A stretch of DNA of 64,000 nt from Fasciolopsis buskii (lineage: Eukaryota; Platyhelminthes; Trematoda; Plagiorchiida; Fasciolidae), in assembly GCA_008360955.1 (NCBI GenBank), contig LUCM01000828.1:19529-83528 (forward strand), given 5' to 3'. Positions 1 to 14,800 of this stretch are shown here, piece by piece. The notes beneath the pieces were generated by a model that was not told the DNA's origin, did no database searches, and saw only the letters and a program-made list of their open reading frames with translations. The number at the start of each line of letters is the position of its first letter. The first letter of the stretch is position 1. The position numbers were made by a program, and so were the translations under genes.

Positions 1-3000
1 AAAACGGATTTTATGTTCACTCGGTGAACACTTGGGTACGCACATTTCCAATCAACCCTCCCCCGCTGATTACACCGTTCCTTCTCATTATTATCCGCAT
101 CCCGTTTTCCTTTCTCGATTTTTAACTATTCTATCTGGTCTTTTTTTCTAGGGTTTTCATTTATACATTCAAGTGAAAACTGTCACGCAGACGTAGTCAT
201 CCGACAAAGTGGCTTCTACACTTGATAGCAATCATTCAGGTACTGCTATGCCTGCTATGGAATAGTGCAACGAGTTTCCGCTGTGAGGGTGTTCTTCTCC
301 AGGTCTTAAAGCTTTTAAAAAGCTTTTCGAATACTTTATCTTCTCTCCCTCTCGACTTGCACTCATCTTTTTCTATGGTATTTTCACATTCAGTTAAATG
401 GTATTTTCCAGTTTTTGCATTTCCTAATCTGAACTGCTTGTTTGTATTTTTCGAATTGTTTGCGACTTTTTAAAGAAGAATTTTTGAAAATTTGTCACTT
501 GTTCGCTCCGTCATTTTCAGTTGCTCTTATTCGTTGTCAATTGGATCACCGGGATGCACTTCATCGTTAGCACTTGAAGTTAACAATGGGCAATGATTGG
601 CTAAATAAGTCGAATCCATATAGATCCTCACACGGTAATCTGGAGCAGGGACCGTCTGATTCACTCACATCACCGACAGCGGAGCAGCGGAGTTTACATG
701 GGGTGTTGTTTCCATTTTTCCTTGGACAGCAAACCCTAGATGACTAGAATCCCTCAAAAACCACTTTGTACTGTTTTGAAGTAAAAGTATAGTATTCGTC
801 TATGAATATTTGAAGCTGTAAGGGTAAACCCAATTGATCTAATATTACCAATTCGATGGCTTGGATGTTTTAAGCCGTTGTCAAAATGCATATAGTTTTG
901 CTTACAAATCGTGAGTCCTGCGAAGTGTGGGCTTTAATACAATTCTCTGCAACCAGCCCTGTGTTTAACACATCTCTGTAGAACCAAGAACAAGGATTCC
1001 CCAGCGAAACTGTAGTGCTGGCTGTTCCTAGTTGTTTGTTTGGTTTAATGAGAGAATTTCAGCCATTTGCAGCATAGTTGTGCAAGTCCATAATGCGAGA
1101 AAGTAAGAGTCCCTCGCCAACGAGTGACACGTAGGTCAGATAAAAATAATAAGACCGGTTCTTTTCATTACACGTCTTTTGCACTGAGCGTTGAGGGTAT
1201 TTGTCAGTAGAAGTGGGAGTTTGTTGTGCGGCAACAATGGTCGAAGTAGGTGACAGTTTATCTACCTTTCGGTTGCCTCGGGTAAACGTCCTCGAGACTG
1301 ATTTTACTTCGCTTGTAATTCTAGCCCCGCGATAAAATAAACCTAAGTAAGTTGACAATCAGTCCTTTTCATATAAGATACTACTGAATCGAGCTTGGTT
1401 TCGGTAGAGTTGTGACTCTCAACATGTATACCGAACACAATGTGAATGAGCTGATGTTTCCTCTGAAGTGAATGTAGGCTTATTCAAGAGCAGGGTCATG
1501 CAGGCGTAAACAACAATGCACATCGCTAAGCGGTTGTATTCCTGTTTAAGCTCTGTACTCCGCTTCAGGCCCCAAAAGCATCAAGCTGGCATGATTAGCT
1601 CGTAGTTGCAGAACTCCTTATTGATTTTTATTACGACAAATCTATCGAGCGCATCTGAGAAAGTGTTTTTGCTGTTTATTGTCATTCTATCCGGTTTACA
1701 TTTGCTTGTGATCTCACCTTGAATTAAGTAGCAAATGCCTGAAAGAGAAAAAAGATGCTCCCTGTCGGAGTAACAACCTGAATTATAACAGATGATTCCC
1801 TCCAATCTGGATATTGTCTATGGCCTATCTAACTTGCTCGGACGCCTGCGGAAGACTGTAGATAAACGAGGCGGGAATGACTGGAAAGTTGATTCAAAAA
1901 TTAGCCCTATCTTTAATGGGTAACCCTATGAAAAACCATGAAGTCAAACCGATGGAAGTTCTCATTCATCCGTCAACGCCTGGTGCATATTTGAGCCTGC
2001 GTGGTTATCACCGGTTTCAGTGGGTCTTGTCGACCATTTGTTTGATGGGCTTCGTCTGTTGGTTCTTACACCTACCTGACCAGAATCCACCTTCCTGTGA
2101 AATTGGACCGCCTACTCTGATCGGCGTGTTTAAGGCCAGCCTATTTTTATCTGTACAGATCTGAGTTTGGTGATGGTCGGCCTCGCGTGGTCCACGTAGT
2201 TTCAAAAGTTACATTGTTTTCATTTCCGGGTGCCAATCACGATTCTGTCTAATGCCATGGCTGCAAACCATTAAGACAACGTAGTTCATCCTTGGTCTAC
2301 GTGTCGGGAACTGGTTGCGTTTTGCCACCAGAAGAAAACCGTCAACTTACAGATATCAATTAGTGATTTATTTACTACGGCTCACCCTGTGTTGTTCGGT
2401 GCTTACCACTGGTGAAGCACGGTTTTGGCAAAACTATTCTAGTAATAGAAAATGCCAACGCAGAAATAACGCGTTTATTTTATCCTCATTGTTTCACTTT
2501 GCTATCAACGAAGAAAAATGCATACTTGCAAACTACTACTTCGATAGCTTTGGATAGACATTTTTATACAAAAGAGCAATTCATTCTTTTCCAGCGTTTG
2601 TATGGACAGATAATCAGGACGCGATAATTTTTTCAGTTCGACAAATTAATTCGCAATATCTTTGGTATGTTAAACTTTCACGTGCATATATTGTAGGCAT
2701 AATTATGTTTGAAAATCTCATCTTCGATTAAACTTCTCAAAAAGTCTCGTAGTGACTAACCTTGTGGACGTGTTCTTCACTCTTGAATTTCCGTTCGACA
2801 TTTTTGTGTAGGACATGAAAAGTTCGACTTATCCAAAAATCAAATTCAGGCACAATTTTCAGATCAAAGTAAATTTCCAGTAACTTATCTGGTAAAGCTG
2901 TCAATGAATCGGTAAACTATTGCGCACTTTAATAGATCTCACTACTATTATCGTTATTATAAGCTTGACGCCTGGAAGGGACATGACCCAATGGCCATTG

Positions 3001-4854
3001 TAGTCCACTAAATGAGATGCATACGGTAAACCTGGGCCTGAAATTTGAGGTGTCATGGGACCGAATAGGTCATTAAAGAGTCGTGTAATAATCAGTCGGA
3101 TGACAGCGTGTTCCTATCTACTGTTCCCGTTGTTTTCGCGTCAATAACATGGAAATTTGACAGCCCACCAGTAATGACTCTTCCTTTAAACTGTCATAAA
3201 ACAAGTTGCAATAAACGAATATGCCAAAGACAGATTGATTGGCTTGCTTGCCTTCACAGTGTAGCTCTCTAGGGGAAGAAACTTAGCGAAAGCAAGTCAG
3301 TGAACTTTGTCCGGATCACCTTTTGATTGTTTCATCTTGCTTGATGCATTTCACGCGATTTAGTTCATGGCGTTTTTTTTGCCGAATCCGGACACTTCAT
3401 CCTGGTTGGTTGGCCCCGTTCACGATACAGTCTTCTCAGTTCGCATATTTCTCACTCTTGCCTTCTGATTACGTCATTGTGTCGGATAGTAGCTGGTAGC
3501 TTATGGGACAATGAGGTCTCAATCTGGCCTTGATGTCTGCGCTCGCTGTCCGGTAAGATCGAATCACATCCACGCCTGTGTATTGGTGAGGTTTTGTCTG
3601 GCACTGTCCATCATCGAGTAACCATCGACAATCAATGGGATAACTATTAGAATCAAGCGCAATGGTGATTAAACTGTCATTCCCTTAGAACGGTTCTAGA
3701 AAGTGGCGTTTCTTGACACCTAGCAAATCTCTTGAATCTTTGTCTACCTGCCTCGCTCACGCAATTTATTCCCCCTTGAGAAATTCCTCGACAAAATGGC
3801 CACAGTTTTGTATTTTTGCCTGGTCTTTCAATATGGTAGAAATAATTACATCCATCCATGGAGATGGAAACTCATACTGATTGAGGGAATAAAAAACGGC
3901 GTAAAGTAGGTGCTGACTCTGGAGCGCACATTTAAGGACGAGTGAAGTGCCACTCGGATCGGGAGGTTCGGCAGCATTCTGGATAAAACGGACTTGACAT
4001 GTTTTGGTAGTTGCAAGTCGGAGATAAACTTGGCTGTGAACCTGACAGGAAGGCAGATGAGTGGGCCCACGAGGCAGAACGGAGTTCAAAGTCAACTAGT
4101 CGACATAATCTCAGCCCCATCAAAAGGGCAGGAGGTCAGACAGCCGGAGGAATGGTAAATAGAAGGAAAGTTAGAGGGGCAAAAAATACAGGCGTTTGAA
4201 GCTTTCTTTTACCTATATAGTGTAGGAGGATTTGTTCCTACCATGAATTAGTGTTTGAACCGAACTAGGCTAAACGCATTAGTTATGGAACCGTTAAAAC
4301 GTGAAGTCAATCAGCACGTGTTAAAATTACTGAAGTTAATATTAAGAACTTCTACCGCACATTGCTTTCTCTTTCTTTGAAGTCATCCAGGATGCATAGC
4401 CACCTTAACCTGCGTGAGTGTCGAACATGGGCGTGAAAAATTAGGTGTCAATGAACAGCTCAGTTATGGTGTTACAGTCATATATCCGAGCGTTTCATAT
4501 TTGAAATTTTGGGTGTGTCAAGCTACCAGTCCTACTTTTTGGAAATGTAGGGAGTTCACGATTTTAGGAGAGGAGCTTGTGTTTGTGTAAGAGCTAACAT
4601 GCTAATTGATACATAATTACCAGTGGAATAAACTCACTAATTCACTAATTGCTAAATTTCGAACTGCGCCAGGTTTCAATTCCCCAAACAGAAATTGTTT
4701 GATGTTTGACTCTCAGTCGTCCGAATTTTGGTTTAAACTACTAGGAATTTTGCCAGTAGCTAACGTTCAAACGTTAAAATTAATTGGATTTCGGCAAGTC
4801 GGGCCCGGTAATTACAGACCATAAACCTAACGTTTGACAGTTAGCGATATATAG

Positions 4855-4857
<3 letters not shown>

Positions 4858-4930
<73 letters not shown>
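4858..4930. repeat. TA dinucleotide microsatellite
   Basis: About 36 uninterrupted TA units, 3' of the hunchback gene. It is self-complementary and could extrude a cruciform. Confidence 0.98.
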
Positions 4931-4932
<2 letters not shown>

Positions 4933-6126
4933 AAGTAGGGTGGACCCGTCCGACTACTAACATGTATGACAAACGATTGAGTTGTCGCTAAGATTTTTTT
5001 TCACAAGAAGAAGACATGATCGACCATGGGCTGTTTAGCGATTCGATTAGTTGCCCGAAGGGATGCACTACAGGCAAGTGTGATGCACCCCAGCCCTTTG
5101 TTTTCAAACTAAACTTATAATTTCTCATTTCACTGTTTTCCTGAATCCAATCCTGAAATGATACAAATAGTTAGTCGTTGCCAGCCCACCGACTTCAAGG
5201 TCATCCCCGTCAGAGACAAACGCACACTCTGAGTTCGTACACGAAATACATACACAGCCTTAAAATGCCCTTCCTCCCGAAGCTGCCTAATTCATGCCAT
5301 TCTCGCTACCTACGTTCTGAGTTAATACTGGCGCCTCGGTTCATGGGATTTACGTGAATTACTGCTTACTTTTGCACATTCTTATAAAGCTTCATCGTGG
5401 CATCTGTATTGAAAGTTTCCATTTTCATCGAGCTTCACCTGATCGGTCAACTTGACAGGAGATCTCACTGGCATCGTTCGTACGTATAGGGATCATCGAT
5501 CGACAATCACGTTTCTAGCTGCTGGGCTAGTATGTTGTGAGGCTTGTCTCTCTGGCAGTTGGTCTACCACTTCGAATGACGCAGTTGACAGTGACGAACG
5601 GCTAAGGATACTGAGAACACCTGCCGATGGTTTGCATAGGAGTAGGAAACTTTTCACCCTTACGTCAGAATGAATCTCTTCATCGAGCAAGAATTGTTAG
5701 GTATTAAAAGAGTACCACAAAGATGAGATAACTTTCACTAGCACTTATTAATCTGGGTTTGAAGCCCCACTGAAAGGCAAGTTGAACCGCTTGGAATGAA
5801 GAAATGGGGAACCTACCATCAGTTCCTAGTTTGAAAAGCTCTCTGACAACTAGTCTGGAATGAAATGCCAGTTAGTTTGTCGATCGGTTGATAGACATCA
5901 TGCCAGGAAGAATCGGCAACCTCGTTAGCAGCGAACGGCTGGGGTACAAGACGGTGAAGAATAACCGGCTGATTTCCTTATCATTATCCGTGTGCTATCG
6001 TGGCTAAAGCATAAATCAGACACCTTCACTTCTCCACTTTCCTCCGTCTAACTCTATATGCACGTACCTGTGTGTGTATGCAAGTATGCACGTATGTACT
6101 TAACTGCGTATGTCTGCATGGTGCAG

Positions 6127-6159
6127 TATATATACATATACATATATATATATATATAC
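6127..6159. repeat. TA/CATA microsatellite
   Basis: Alternating TA with interspersed C, about 33 bases. Confidence 0.9.
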
Positions 6160-6991
6160 TTGGGATATTATATATACCTCAAATGAAGTTCAAATTCTGA
6201 CTGCGTTGTCTTCAGTCAAGTGCTCGTGTATTGGTACAGGGCTGCTTGTATTGGATTTGTGTCAGTCCTCCCTAAGTGCTTCGGCCACCGAAATAAAAAC
6301 TGGACCCAGTTAAAACAGTATCTATTTATCTCTGATAACCTGCTCATTTCAGATGAAACGATTTTCAGAATTGCTTCACTCTTGTTCGTTCCGCAGAAGA
6401 CCAGTCAGTAGAACCACACCAATGTTACCCGCGCAATTGAGTGAAAAACTTTTCCCAGTTGCGGATATCGCGAAGCAAGGGTGATCATTATGAACAGAAA
6501 ATAATCATGTTGGTTAAAGTATAGTATTTTGTATTTGTGAGGACGTGTGAATTTGTGTTAAACTTTGAGATCAACCCGTTAGGGGCAATGCAAACACCCT
6601 AGTTGCCGAATTCGAGGTTGATGCCCGCCAGGGGGAGGGGAGGGGGGTAAGAATTGTATTCATGCAATCGGAATGAATAGTTCTCTGGATATTACTTGGG
6701 TTTTTGTGTAGGAGATCAACGAACCACGCGGTTCACGAGTCTGTCAAGCCTCGAGGATCAAATGTTTGTTCGAAAGCCTGCAGGCGCATCGAAGAAAAAA
6801 CGAGGGGAATCGAATTGTACAGTTGGGAAGCATGAGGTAAATGTCTATTTATACTCTATTTATCACTGTAACATTGGTAGCTATATACAAACGACGAATT
6901 GTAGTCCGGTGAATAACATGCGTGTCATCTGGTCACTTGGACCTCAAGGGAGCGGTTTGACGGGAGGAGGGTGAGCATGAGAAGACTGTGA

Positions 6992-8803
6992 TTATGCCTG
7001 ATGAGCCATTTGACCCAAGTGAATGAAAAAGTCAACTGGATTTCTACTTTGATGGCCGCATCGATTGCACAAATATGGATCGGAGTGGCTGTGAAATCCC
7101 ATGTGAATGTCGTACAGTGCTCTCTGGCGGAACTTAATCTCACAGAACCGACATTCATAATCAAACGGTTCTGCACACTCGTCCTGGCAGAGATCGGTTT
7201 GTTTGGGTTTCTTCGGTAATTGACTCTGAGGGAATGTGATGGATTTTGATTCCGTGGCCGGTTTCACTACTTCACCGATTGCTTCTCTGTTCACCGAGCA
7301 GCTGGCCTGTTCCTCTGAGCGAGCCTCGGGCATCGTGTAGTGGTCCTCGGTGAGACTTATTTTCGCTGACAAATCCAGTGCTCCATCACTGGTGGCTTGC
7401 GTCTTGTGACGACCTATGCTCGTCATTTGAGGAAAAGCACTTCTTTTGCACTTGGTTTCTCTTGAAGAAGAGCACGATGTGCGCAAACATTCTGTTTCAA
7501 CATTTTCAAACTTCTGTTTTTTACTGTTTATTCTCGCTGTGGAGGTTTGCTTCTCCGTCGGAGCTTGATCTTCTGTGCATCTAGAAGATTCCGTCACTGC
7601 CGGTTCATCGGTTTGTGCATTCTCAACTGAGTCGCCGTCTATTGTCATAGTTGGAAGCGAGGGCGGTGGTTGGGATTGCAATGGAAGTGAATTGGTTGAA
7701 TAAAAATGGTTGGAATTTTGTTGCATAGCTGTCAGAAATGCGGCCATCATGGACGAATTGTGGGTTGACAGATCACTCCCAAGAGGAGGATTCATTCTTA
7801 TTATGTCGGAATAATTAATCAAACTGGGTCCGACAGATGAGTGAAACTGAGCCTGTGTGACAGGTCCGGTCGGTATCGAAGAGATTTGTGTATCAGACGT
7901 CGTTGGGATCATGGTGGACGGGGTTGTCGGGGGCCCTGCAACAGTTGATGTGGGCGTTTCGATGGAAAACGGTTTCGTTGGCTGACCGAACAAGTTTGGC
8001 AACAAACTGGAAGAGTCAAACAATGGTGTACCAGGAAACATGAAACCGGAGAAAGGAGGTAACGTTGGCGTACTGATTGGGAACGGGAGAGTGTGAACAT
8101 TCGGAGTGAGTAATTGTTCGATCCCGGACATTGGGGTTATACCGTTTAGCGCAGGACCTGGGTAGAATGGACGTACAATGGGAGACTGTCCACCCAGGGG
8201 AATTAGTGAGGATATGGGGTTCATGTACGATAACGACTGAAGTTGTTGTTGTTGTTGTTGTTGCTGCTGTTGTTGTGTTTGAGGTTGTCTCTGAGACTGA
8301 GGGCTAAGGGGCTGTTGTGTATTGTGCTTTTGGACTTGTTCCAAAGAGTACACATTGTCTAAACTGTCATCATTTGTGGTCAACCCGCCCGGTAGAATTC
8401 GACCGCTGGAAGAGTTGTGACGGATTGTAGAACCACGACGAAGACTCATTAGTTCCGCGGTGTTGTCATACGACGGCAGGCTACCGTCCGCGTTTAACAC
8501 TACTGCCGGTTTGTGATCGTGCTTGGCCAAGTGCAACTTAAGACTATGGCAATATTTGGTGGCGTAATGACAATTTGCACATCGGTACGGATAGACATTG
8601 GAGTGTGATTTCATGTGACTGTTCAACATCGATTTGTTCACACATTCATAATTACATTTGGGACATTTATACGGTTTCGAGCCCATGTGATTACGCATAT
8701 GATATTCCAGATGGTGTTTATACTCGGTCACGAAGCAGCACAGATTGCACTCCAAACGTTTGTCCTCCTTGATGTGAATTCGTAAATGCCGCCAAAATTC
8801 ATC
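6992..8803 (-). CDS. hb: hunchback exon E (terminal): middle and C-terminal zinc fingers
   Basis: This terminal exon has 604 codons including TAA at 6992-6994. The acceptor is ATCAG|GATGAA at 8804-8805; the open frame continues upstream to 8974 but that stretch lacks family similarity and is read as intron. Exon residues 1-10 ([10 protein letters not shown]) finish finger 3. Fingers 4, 5 and 6 occupy about residues 19-39, 47-67 and 75-95, all C-X2-C-X12-H-X3/5-H and in the hunchback middle order. [11 protein letters not shown] follows, then a weakly basic stretch ([10 protein letters not shown]) where other family members have their basic box. The linker holds a CAA/CAG-coded Gln run (8240-8276), many Pro/Ser/Thr, and ALDLSAK at 7362-7386, like the CtBP-binding PxDLS motif. 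Fingers 7 and 8 are at about residues 551-571 and 579-601. Finger 8 has the wide H-X5-H typical of the last hunchback finger. Confidence 0.95.
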   Translation of the reverse strand, partial: DEFWRHLRIHIKEDKRLECNLCCFVTEYKHHLEYHMRNHMGSKPYKCPKCNYECVNKSMLNSHMKSHSNVYPYRCANCHYATKYCHSLKLHLAKHDHKPAVVLNADGSLPSYDNTAELMSLRRGSTIRHNSSSGRILPGGLTTNDDSLDNVYSLEQVQKHNTQQPLSPQSQRQPQTQQQQQQQQQQQLQSLSYMNPISSLIPLGGQSPIVRPFYPGPALNGITPMSGIEQLLTPNVHTLPFPISTPTLPPFSGFMFPGTPLFDSSSLLPNLFGQPTKPFSIETPTSTVAGPPTTPSTMIPTTSDTQISSIPTGPVTQAQFHSSVGPSLINYSDIIRMNPPLGSDLSTHNSSMMAAFLTAMQQNSNHFYSTNSLPLQSQPPPSLPTMTIDGDSVENAQTDEPAVTESSRCTEDQAPTEKQTSTARINSKKQKFENVETECLRTSCSSSRETKCKRSAFPQMTSIGRHKTQATSDGALDLSAKISLTEDHYTMPEARSEEQASCSVNREAIGEVVKPATESKSITFPQSQLPKKPKQTDLCQDECAEPFDYECRFCEIKFRQRALYDIHMGFHSHSDPYLCNRCGHQSRNPVDFFIHLGQMAHQA

Positions 8804-11800
8804 CTGATTTTCGCCAATTTGGTGATGATGACGAAAGGACGAATCGAGAGATAGAGGTGAAAGATTTAGGCTTTGGATAAATGTATATGCGTAAACATTA
8901 AAAATACGGATATGCGAGGAAAAAATTGCAGTTTCAATATTTTTTCTGGCTTCGACAGGCATTTCAAAGTGCATGGAGAAGCCACTTTGTATATATCACA
9001 TGACTATTTTATCCAGAACTGATTTTCTCTCAGGGCACGCAGGCGATCGCATTTAACGGCATCACCACTCTGCACTGCGGACCTCAGGCTGTATCATCCA
9101 ATCAAGCATTATAAAGAGTACGTTTCGTTCACTGCTACCAATTTCATAAACACTTGTTCTGTGGTTCAGTAGACCACTCGCTCGTCCTTGTAACTTGAGT
9201 CATTCCACTTTGCTCACGTGTTAGCCATCTGACTTTGTTGCATCCCCGGCAGACTATCGTGGATCGCCAGGAAGAAGCAGAATATCATTTCTGAGTTTTA
9301 GAATCCGCAAGCTGTTGTCAGTACTATCAGCCTTTGACGCGCACACATGCATGCACGTGTGCACACTCGCTGAGATGAACCAAATGTATTAAGCGAAACA
9401 AAAGCAGATGCTTACGAAAACAACAACATAACAATAGAATGTGCATTTTTAGGCTATCACAAAAATGGACTCGATATCACGTTGTCATGGTAAGGTGTGA
9501 TGCATTGCTTGGCATGAAAAGTTTGTTTGTTTTTTCCTTCACCCCTCCCCCTTGGGTTTATCCAAGAAGGGCGTTCAAATTGAGGCGCACTAAAATGGAA
9601 CTTGGAGTCCAGTATTGTACCGATTGCTTAACGCATTTATCAACACACGAATCATGCACTTGTCCTAAACAGGTCACTATAACTATTGTTTCGATAAAAT
9701 GTATTTTCCTAACTTATATCACAAACAAACAAATTCTACTCGTACCATTTTGTAGACTAATCGAACGCGAAGAAAAATGAAAATTCCGAAATAACAATTT
9801 TTTGCAAGTGAGACGGATGAACAAAGTACATGAGCATGCATGTGCTTGTGCTTCCATATTCCAGCCTCCCCTTGTACGAAGCAGACGGTGACCTTGAAAC
9901 CGTATCGATCAGTAGTGTCATCGGTCACTTGAATAATCATATTGAAGTTGTGTGCCTTGGTGTGTGTGTGTGTGTATACTTTCAAATAACCTGACGCCTA
10001 AGACAAACAAAATGCAAACAAATTCTTCTATTTACTTGGTACCATGTGGCTTGAAAGCTGTCACCTATCCTAGATACGAAGGGTACGCTGAACTTTTGAG
10101 CCTAGCAATTGCGTTCCGGCCGTGCAACCTTTGCTCATCCATTCTTGGTTTAATGCAATTATTTTCCAGGGGAATTGTTGGACCGTATGAAAATAAACGT
10201 TTTTGAACTTATTTCTGCCATTCACTGCAAACACTGCAGTCCTTATTTTTTGCGTACAGCAGAACGAGAGGGCATTAAACGCCCAAAAAAGCTGTCAAAA
10301 TTTTATTTCCTGGTAAATCGGGCCCTAGAACCATGGGGCTCTCCGTAATTGTAACAACCTAATTTCCCAATATTTCAGATGTACCAGAGTCACAAGCAGC
10401 ATGGTGGCTGTCTGTCAACACTGTGACTAGTGATGACGGGGTTCAAGTCTCGATCATGGAAACTGACACCGATAAAACCGTCAACGACATTACTGGGATT
10501 TTGTTTTGCACTCCTGTATCAATGCTAAAATTAGGCAATATTGACTGACTTGATTGACCCTTTGGTAAAGTCTACTAGTTTACCAGTGTTAACCACTGGT
10601 TAAAGTGGTCCAGACTGACTTTCAACCAAAAGAATGCATGCGAATGTGTGACAAACAAAATAACAGTGGACCCATTTATCCTACACATGTTATCCCAAAG
10701 ACAAACACAATCATGCCAAGTGCCAATAGTCCGGCATTTGGACGATATCCACTCAGGAGAGCCGCCTAAATCGTAGAGGAGTCAAGGTACTAAGGCTGTA
10801 TCGTAAATGAACGGGAGCCGTCTAGACAATCCGATTTACATTATGTGTCACGGCGTTCCGCTAAGTGAGCTTGTTGATGGGCTCGCCGAACGCTGTTCAG
10901 TTTTGCTTGAATATATATTTAATGGACCCTAATTACCCCTAATAAGATCACCTTAAGATTATTATTCTGCCATTCATAATTCCAATACCGTTCCGCTGGA
11001 ATCATGTCGTGAACAACTTTCCGTTCGCAACTTTGGCCCAGAATCGAATTAGTCTATCCAGACTGAAAACGGAACTGCGAAATGTAAACGTTAGCATTAT
11101 TTTTTTTACACTTAACCGTGTTCATCCTCGAACAACGATTCCAACTGATCGTATGTTTATACCTGCAGTTTTGATCATATTTGGCCGCATACCCGACCGA
11201 AACGTAAGTCTCCGTGTTAAAGAAGTCTATTATATAAATACAAAAACGATTCCAAATATCAGATCCGCGAGCGAAAAAAATTGCCAATTTCTCTCACCTT
11301 TGTCTCAGTCATGAACTCGCACTGTTTGCATCGCTGCAACTTCGGACGTACGGAACGCAGAGCTTTGCCAGAAAAATTATCCGGGGGCACTTCAGAGTGA
11401 AAATCTTTCATGTGTCGTTTCAAACGTCCCTCGGTTCGTGATGTGTAGTCACACTTGAGACATTTGTAATCGTAATGCGACCTCAGATGATCTTGGAATT
11501 CTTGACGAGACCCACCTGTTTAGGGTGAGGAAACGAGCGGCCACGGGGTAGCAGGGCAGAGTCATATCCGAGGGGAAGTTTAGATTTATCGTTGGAAAAT
11601 TTTTGCAATCAGAATGAAATCGATTAATCATTTGGGAAAATATTATACCTAAAGATTTGTGCTTTTTCGTGAACCACGTCATGAACGAATTGTCTGAAAG
11701 GTAACAAACGGTTTTTAGAGTAACCAAAGTAGAAAACAACATGCCTGAGGTGCACGCATGCACATAAAACAAACACAAGAACTGTATTGCTACACTCATA

Positions 11801-14800
11801 CATACATACATACGTGCACGCATACATACATACGTGTATGCATACATACCTACATGCATGCATACATATATACATGCATACATACTGCCATTCCTATTCC
11901 CTGCTTGGTTGTTTCTCCTGGCCACGGGCCCTTCTGAATGCCGTTGGCATTACGGTTTCTCTAATGAAAGTAAAATATAAAGGATAAGAAGACAAAAAGT
12001 AAAATTTTGAATTAGGCTATTTGCCCTGCGCGTCCCATCGACAAACGGATTTGTTTCACCCACGTTTCCACTTACGCTGAACACACTTTGGGTAATAATT
12101 TACAGTTAGGAAGGAATGTTGCCAATTCCGTTGTCATTATTGCGATCCTCGTGACTACTGTTGCAAAAAATGAGAGTTTAGAATTCCCATCCGCTGTTTT
12201 TGATGTGACTCCCGTAAATAACGGATTTGTGCGCTCTATGTCCGCAAGGACTCGAAATCTCTTTTCATATCATTCATTTCCATCACATGCATAAAGCACA
12301 CTTATCCATCCGGCACCCGTGGTCCAGAGATTGGGAGTCATACACAGCCCAAACGTGTTACCGAACCACGTAACAACCGGTTACGGTTACGAAAGTGTTC
12401 GACACAACTGGGCTTTGAAGATCTGCGTTACGAGATGGCAATCAACTAGTTCAACTAGCCTGTACCGACTATTTCGTCTTCTTCTGGTTCGTCACTAAAT
12501 TAAAAAAAAACAGAACAAGTTTCAGCGCTCCTTACCCAAGTGTTGATTGTTTATTCACTTTGACCACGAAAGTATGTACCACCGGTTAACGTCGATCGCA
12601 TTTCGCATCACGTGTGCAATCACACCCACGAAAGGACTAAAAAGGGGCGAGGCTATTACATTCATTGAACATTCAAAATAAAAGTGATCTGACCTCCTGA
12701 TGTTTGATTCACCCATAAACATTAGACAGTAATTTGCAACTAGTGCCCGGGGTTGTCCTTGGAGCACAAATCCACCTGTTCTAGGCAGAATTTGTGTGAT
12801 CTCGCGGATCTTTTCACCAAACGCGTCTGTTTTTGAATCCTTTCGTGCTAGAACAAATGTTTTACTAATCCCCTTCGATTGCACAACCAATTCCCCCGGG
12901 GTCAGTGGCAGTGGGGTATACGGCTAACTAAAGTTTGTGGTCTGGTCACGACCGATTCGGTCGATCAAGCAGTTAAGTTTTTCAGCTAACCTTACCATCA
13001 CATGACCGACTGGAATAAATCCTTGGTACTTTGAGCCACAGCTCTACGCATGAATGGCGTTAGTTATCTTAGGATGAATTTCCCAGTGAGTGCTTTTGGA
13101 CACGGGATCCAAACCCATTCCTTAAAATCCTGTTATTTATCAGTCCATTAGCATCAATTTGGATAAATGCACGCACGCAACCGTTGATACAGTTTTGAGG
13201 GTTTCTTAAAACCGTCGGAATTATCATCTTAGGTCTGTTGCTCCAATTGCACCACGTTTTACTTGTCAGTATCCTTGTATTTCTCCATGTGTTTAGCTTC
13301 CACTTTGCTCCATCCCAGGGTATCCGAAATCCCCGACCACCATCCCCACCTCCACGCACCCCCATGCAGTCGGCCGAGCCGCAGCCGTCTCAATACAAGC
13401 TACTGTTTCCGACTTTGAACCAACCGATTTCTTGGGGCGTGAAATCGCTTGAGTGCACGCGAGCACGGAGCCCAGTCAACCATGTGACTTTCGGTTGATC
13501 ATAAAAAGCTATTCGTCGATTTGATCCCCCGCCTCCTTCCCTCGGGATCGGGTTTTCTTCTTCTAAGCGCGCACGAGCACACACACACACACAGGCAAAC
13601 CTCAAGGATTTCAAGTGCATGTCAAATGGAACGGCATGTGGTAAGCGCAGTAAGGTGAGAATGCTGTATTCTGCATTTGCCCCTACTATTATCGAAACCG
13701 AACAGATGGCCCAAAGACAAAACCATTACGGTTCGATTGAATTGCGCAAAGTCGAAAGCTGGTTCCCCGCGAAAAACGAACCTTAATTATTCATCCACAG
13801 ATCAGAAGCCGAATATAATTGAACTCGGGATTCGCATTACTCTCGTTTCATAAAAGGCGGATCAAAGTGGTGGACATGTGTGTCTGTTACATTACCCCTT
13901 CCCTACTCACACATTATACCGGTCCACTTGTACGGTTTTAACAAAGCTATTGGTCAGCAAAATTCCGGTACGGGCATGCCTGGATATACGTTTTACTATA
14001 CCCAGTAACGGTTAGAAAGCGTTGAAGTTTCGTCTTGCTTGTGCTTTCACGAGTTATCGTGTAAAATTCTGTCACAATATATAAACAAGTAAGAGTATAA
14101 TAAATGGATGACAACCTACAGGCCAACAATAACATGATCACTTTAAGCATAAGTCTATCTGAAATCATCATTTATGACAACTGATGGTGGTAGTCTCGCT
14201 TTTCTGTCTGATTCATGTTTCAGTCAGCTTAAATGTTTTCGATTCCAGGCAAAAATGACATACTATGGGGACCGAAGATGCATATCACATTCCAATGACG
14301 GTCCGTTTTTAAAGTTGGGTATTGTCTTTGGGGTCGGCAAACATTTACCAGCATGTGCAGGTCTTAATCAGATATGAACCGATATGACTTGTTCATTGTA
14401 GGGTGTGGGCTAATAAAAGCTGTTGAGCGAGGCAGTTACAGGACTCTATCTTCCTAAAACTAAGTGTACTGTTATCTACCAGCGTATGTGCGTGTACATG
14501 TGTGACTCCGTTCCCCAATATATCGTGTTCTTGTAGAATCCGGTCATACGTTGACATGAAATCACGTTACAACACAGGTCCTGATTGCAATCTGAACTCG
14601 AACCAGTCCCTGGTGTATACACGGTGTCATCCGTGATGGGGCCACTTTATGGTATCAGGACATCGTGTTATCAAGCTTCCAAACGGTCAGTGTTAACAGC
14701 CATGATAGTGAGTAACATCATGTCGCCCAAGACGACAAGATACCTCCGACACGCCAACCGTAGGCGGTAAAGATAGAATAACTGAAAGAAAAACCGGCGC

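Larger units (their letters stand above)
1..6991. other. 3' flank of hunchback, no gene seen
   Basis: Open frames here are short (the longest is about 109 codons), overlap on both strands, and show no recognisable domain or convincing splice structure. The main structure is the long TA tract at 4858-4930 and a smaller TA/CATA tract near 6127-6159. The segment just below 6992 should hold the 3' UTR of the hunchback gene. I found no canonical AATAAA in minus-strand orientation in the first few hundred bases, so the transcript end is not placed. Confidence 0.5.

Noticed and set aside
8804..8974. N-terminal 57 codons of the long frame containing the middle fingers, starting at 8974
   Set aside because: They lack similarity to the family and end at an acceptor. 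Using exon D instead restores finger 3.
11449..11925. 158-residue minus-strand frame overlapping exon D
   Set aside because: It is in a different register from the finger-coding frame and runs into a CATA repeat.
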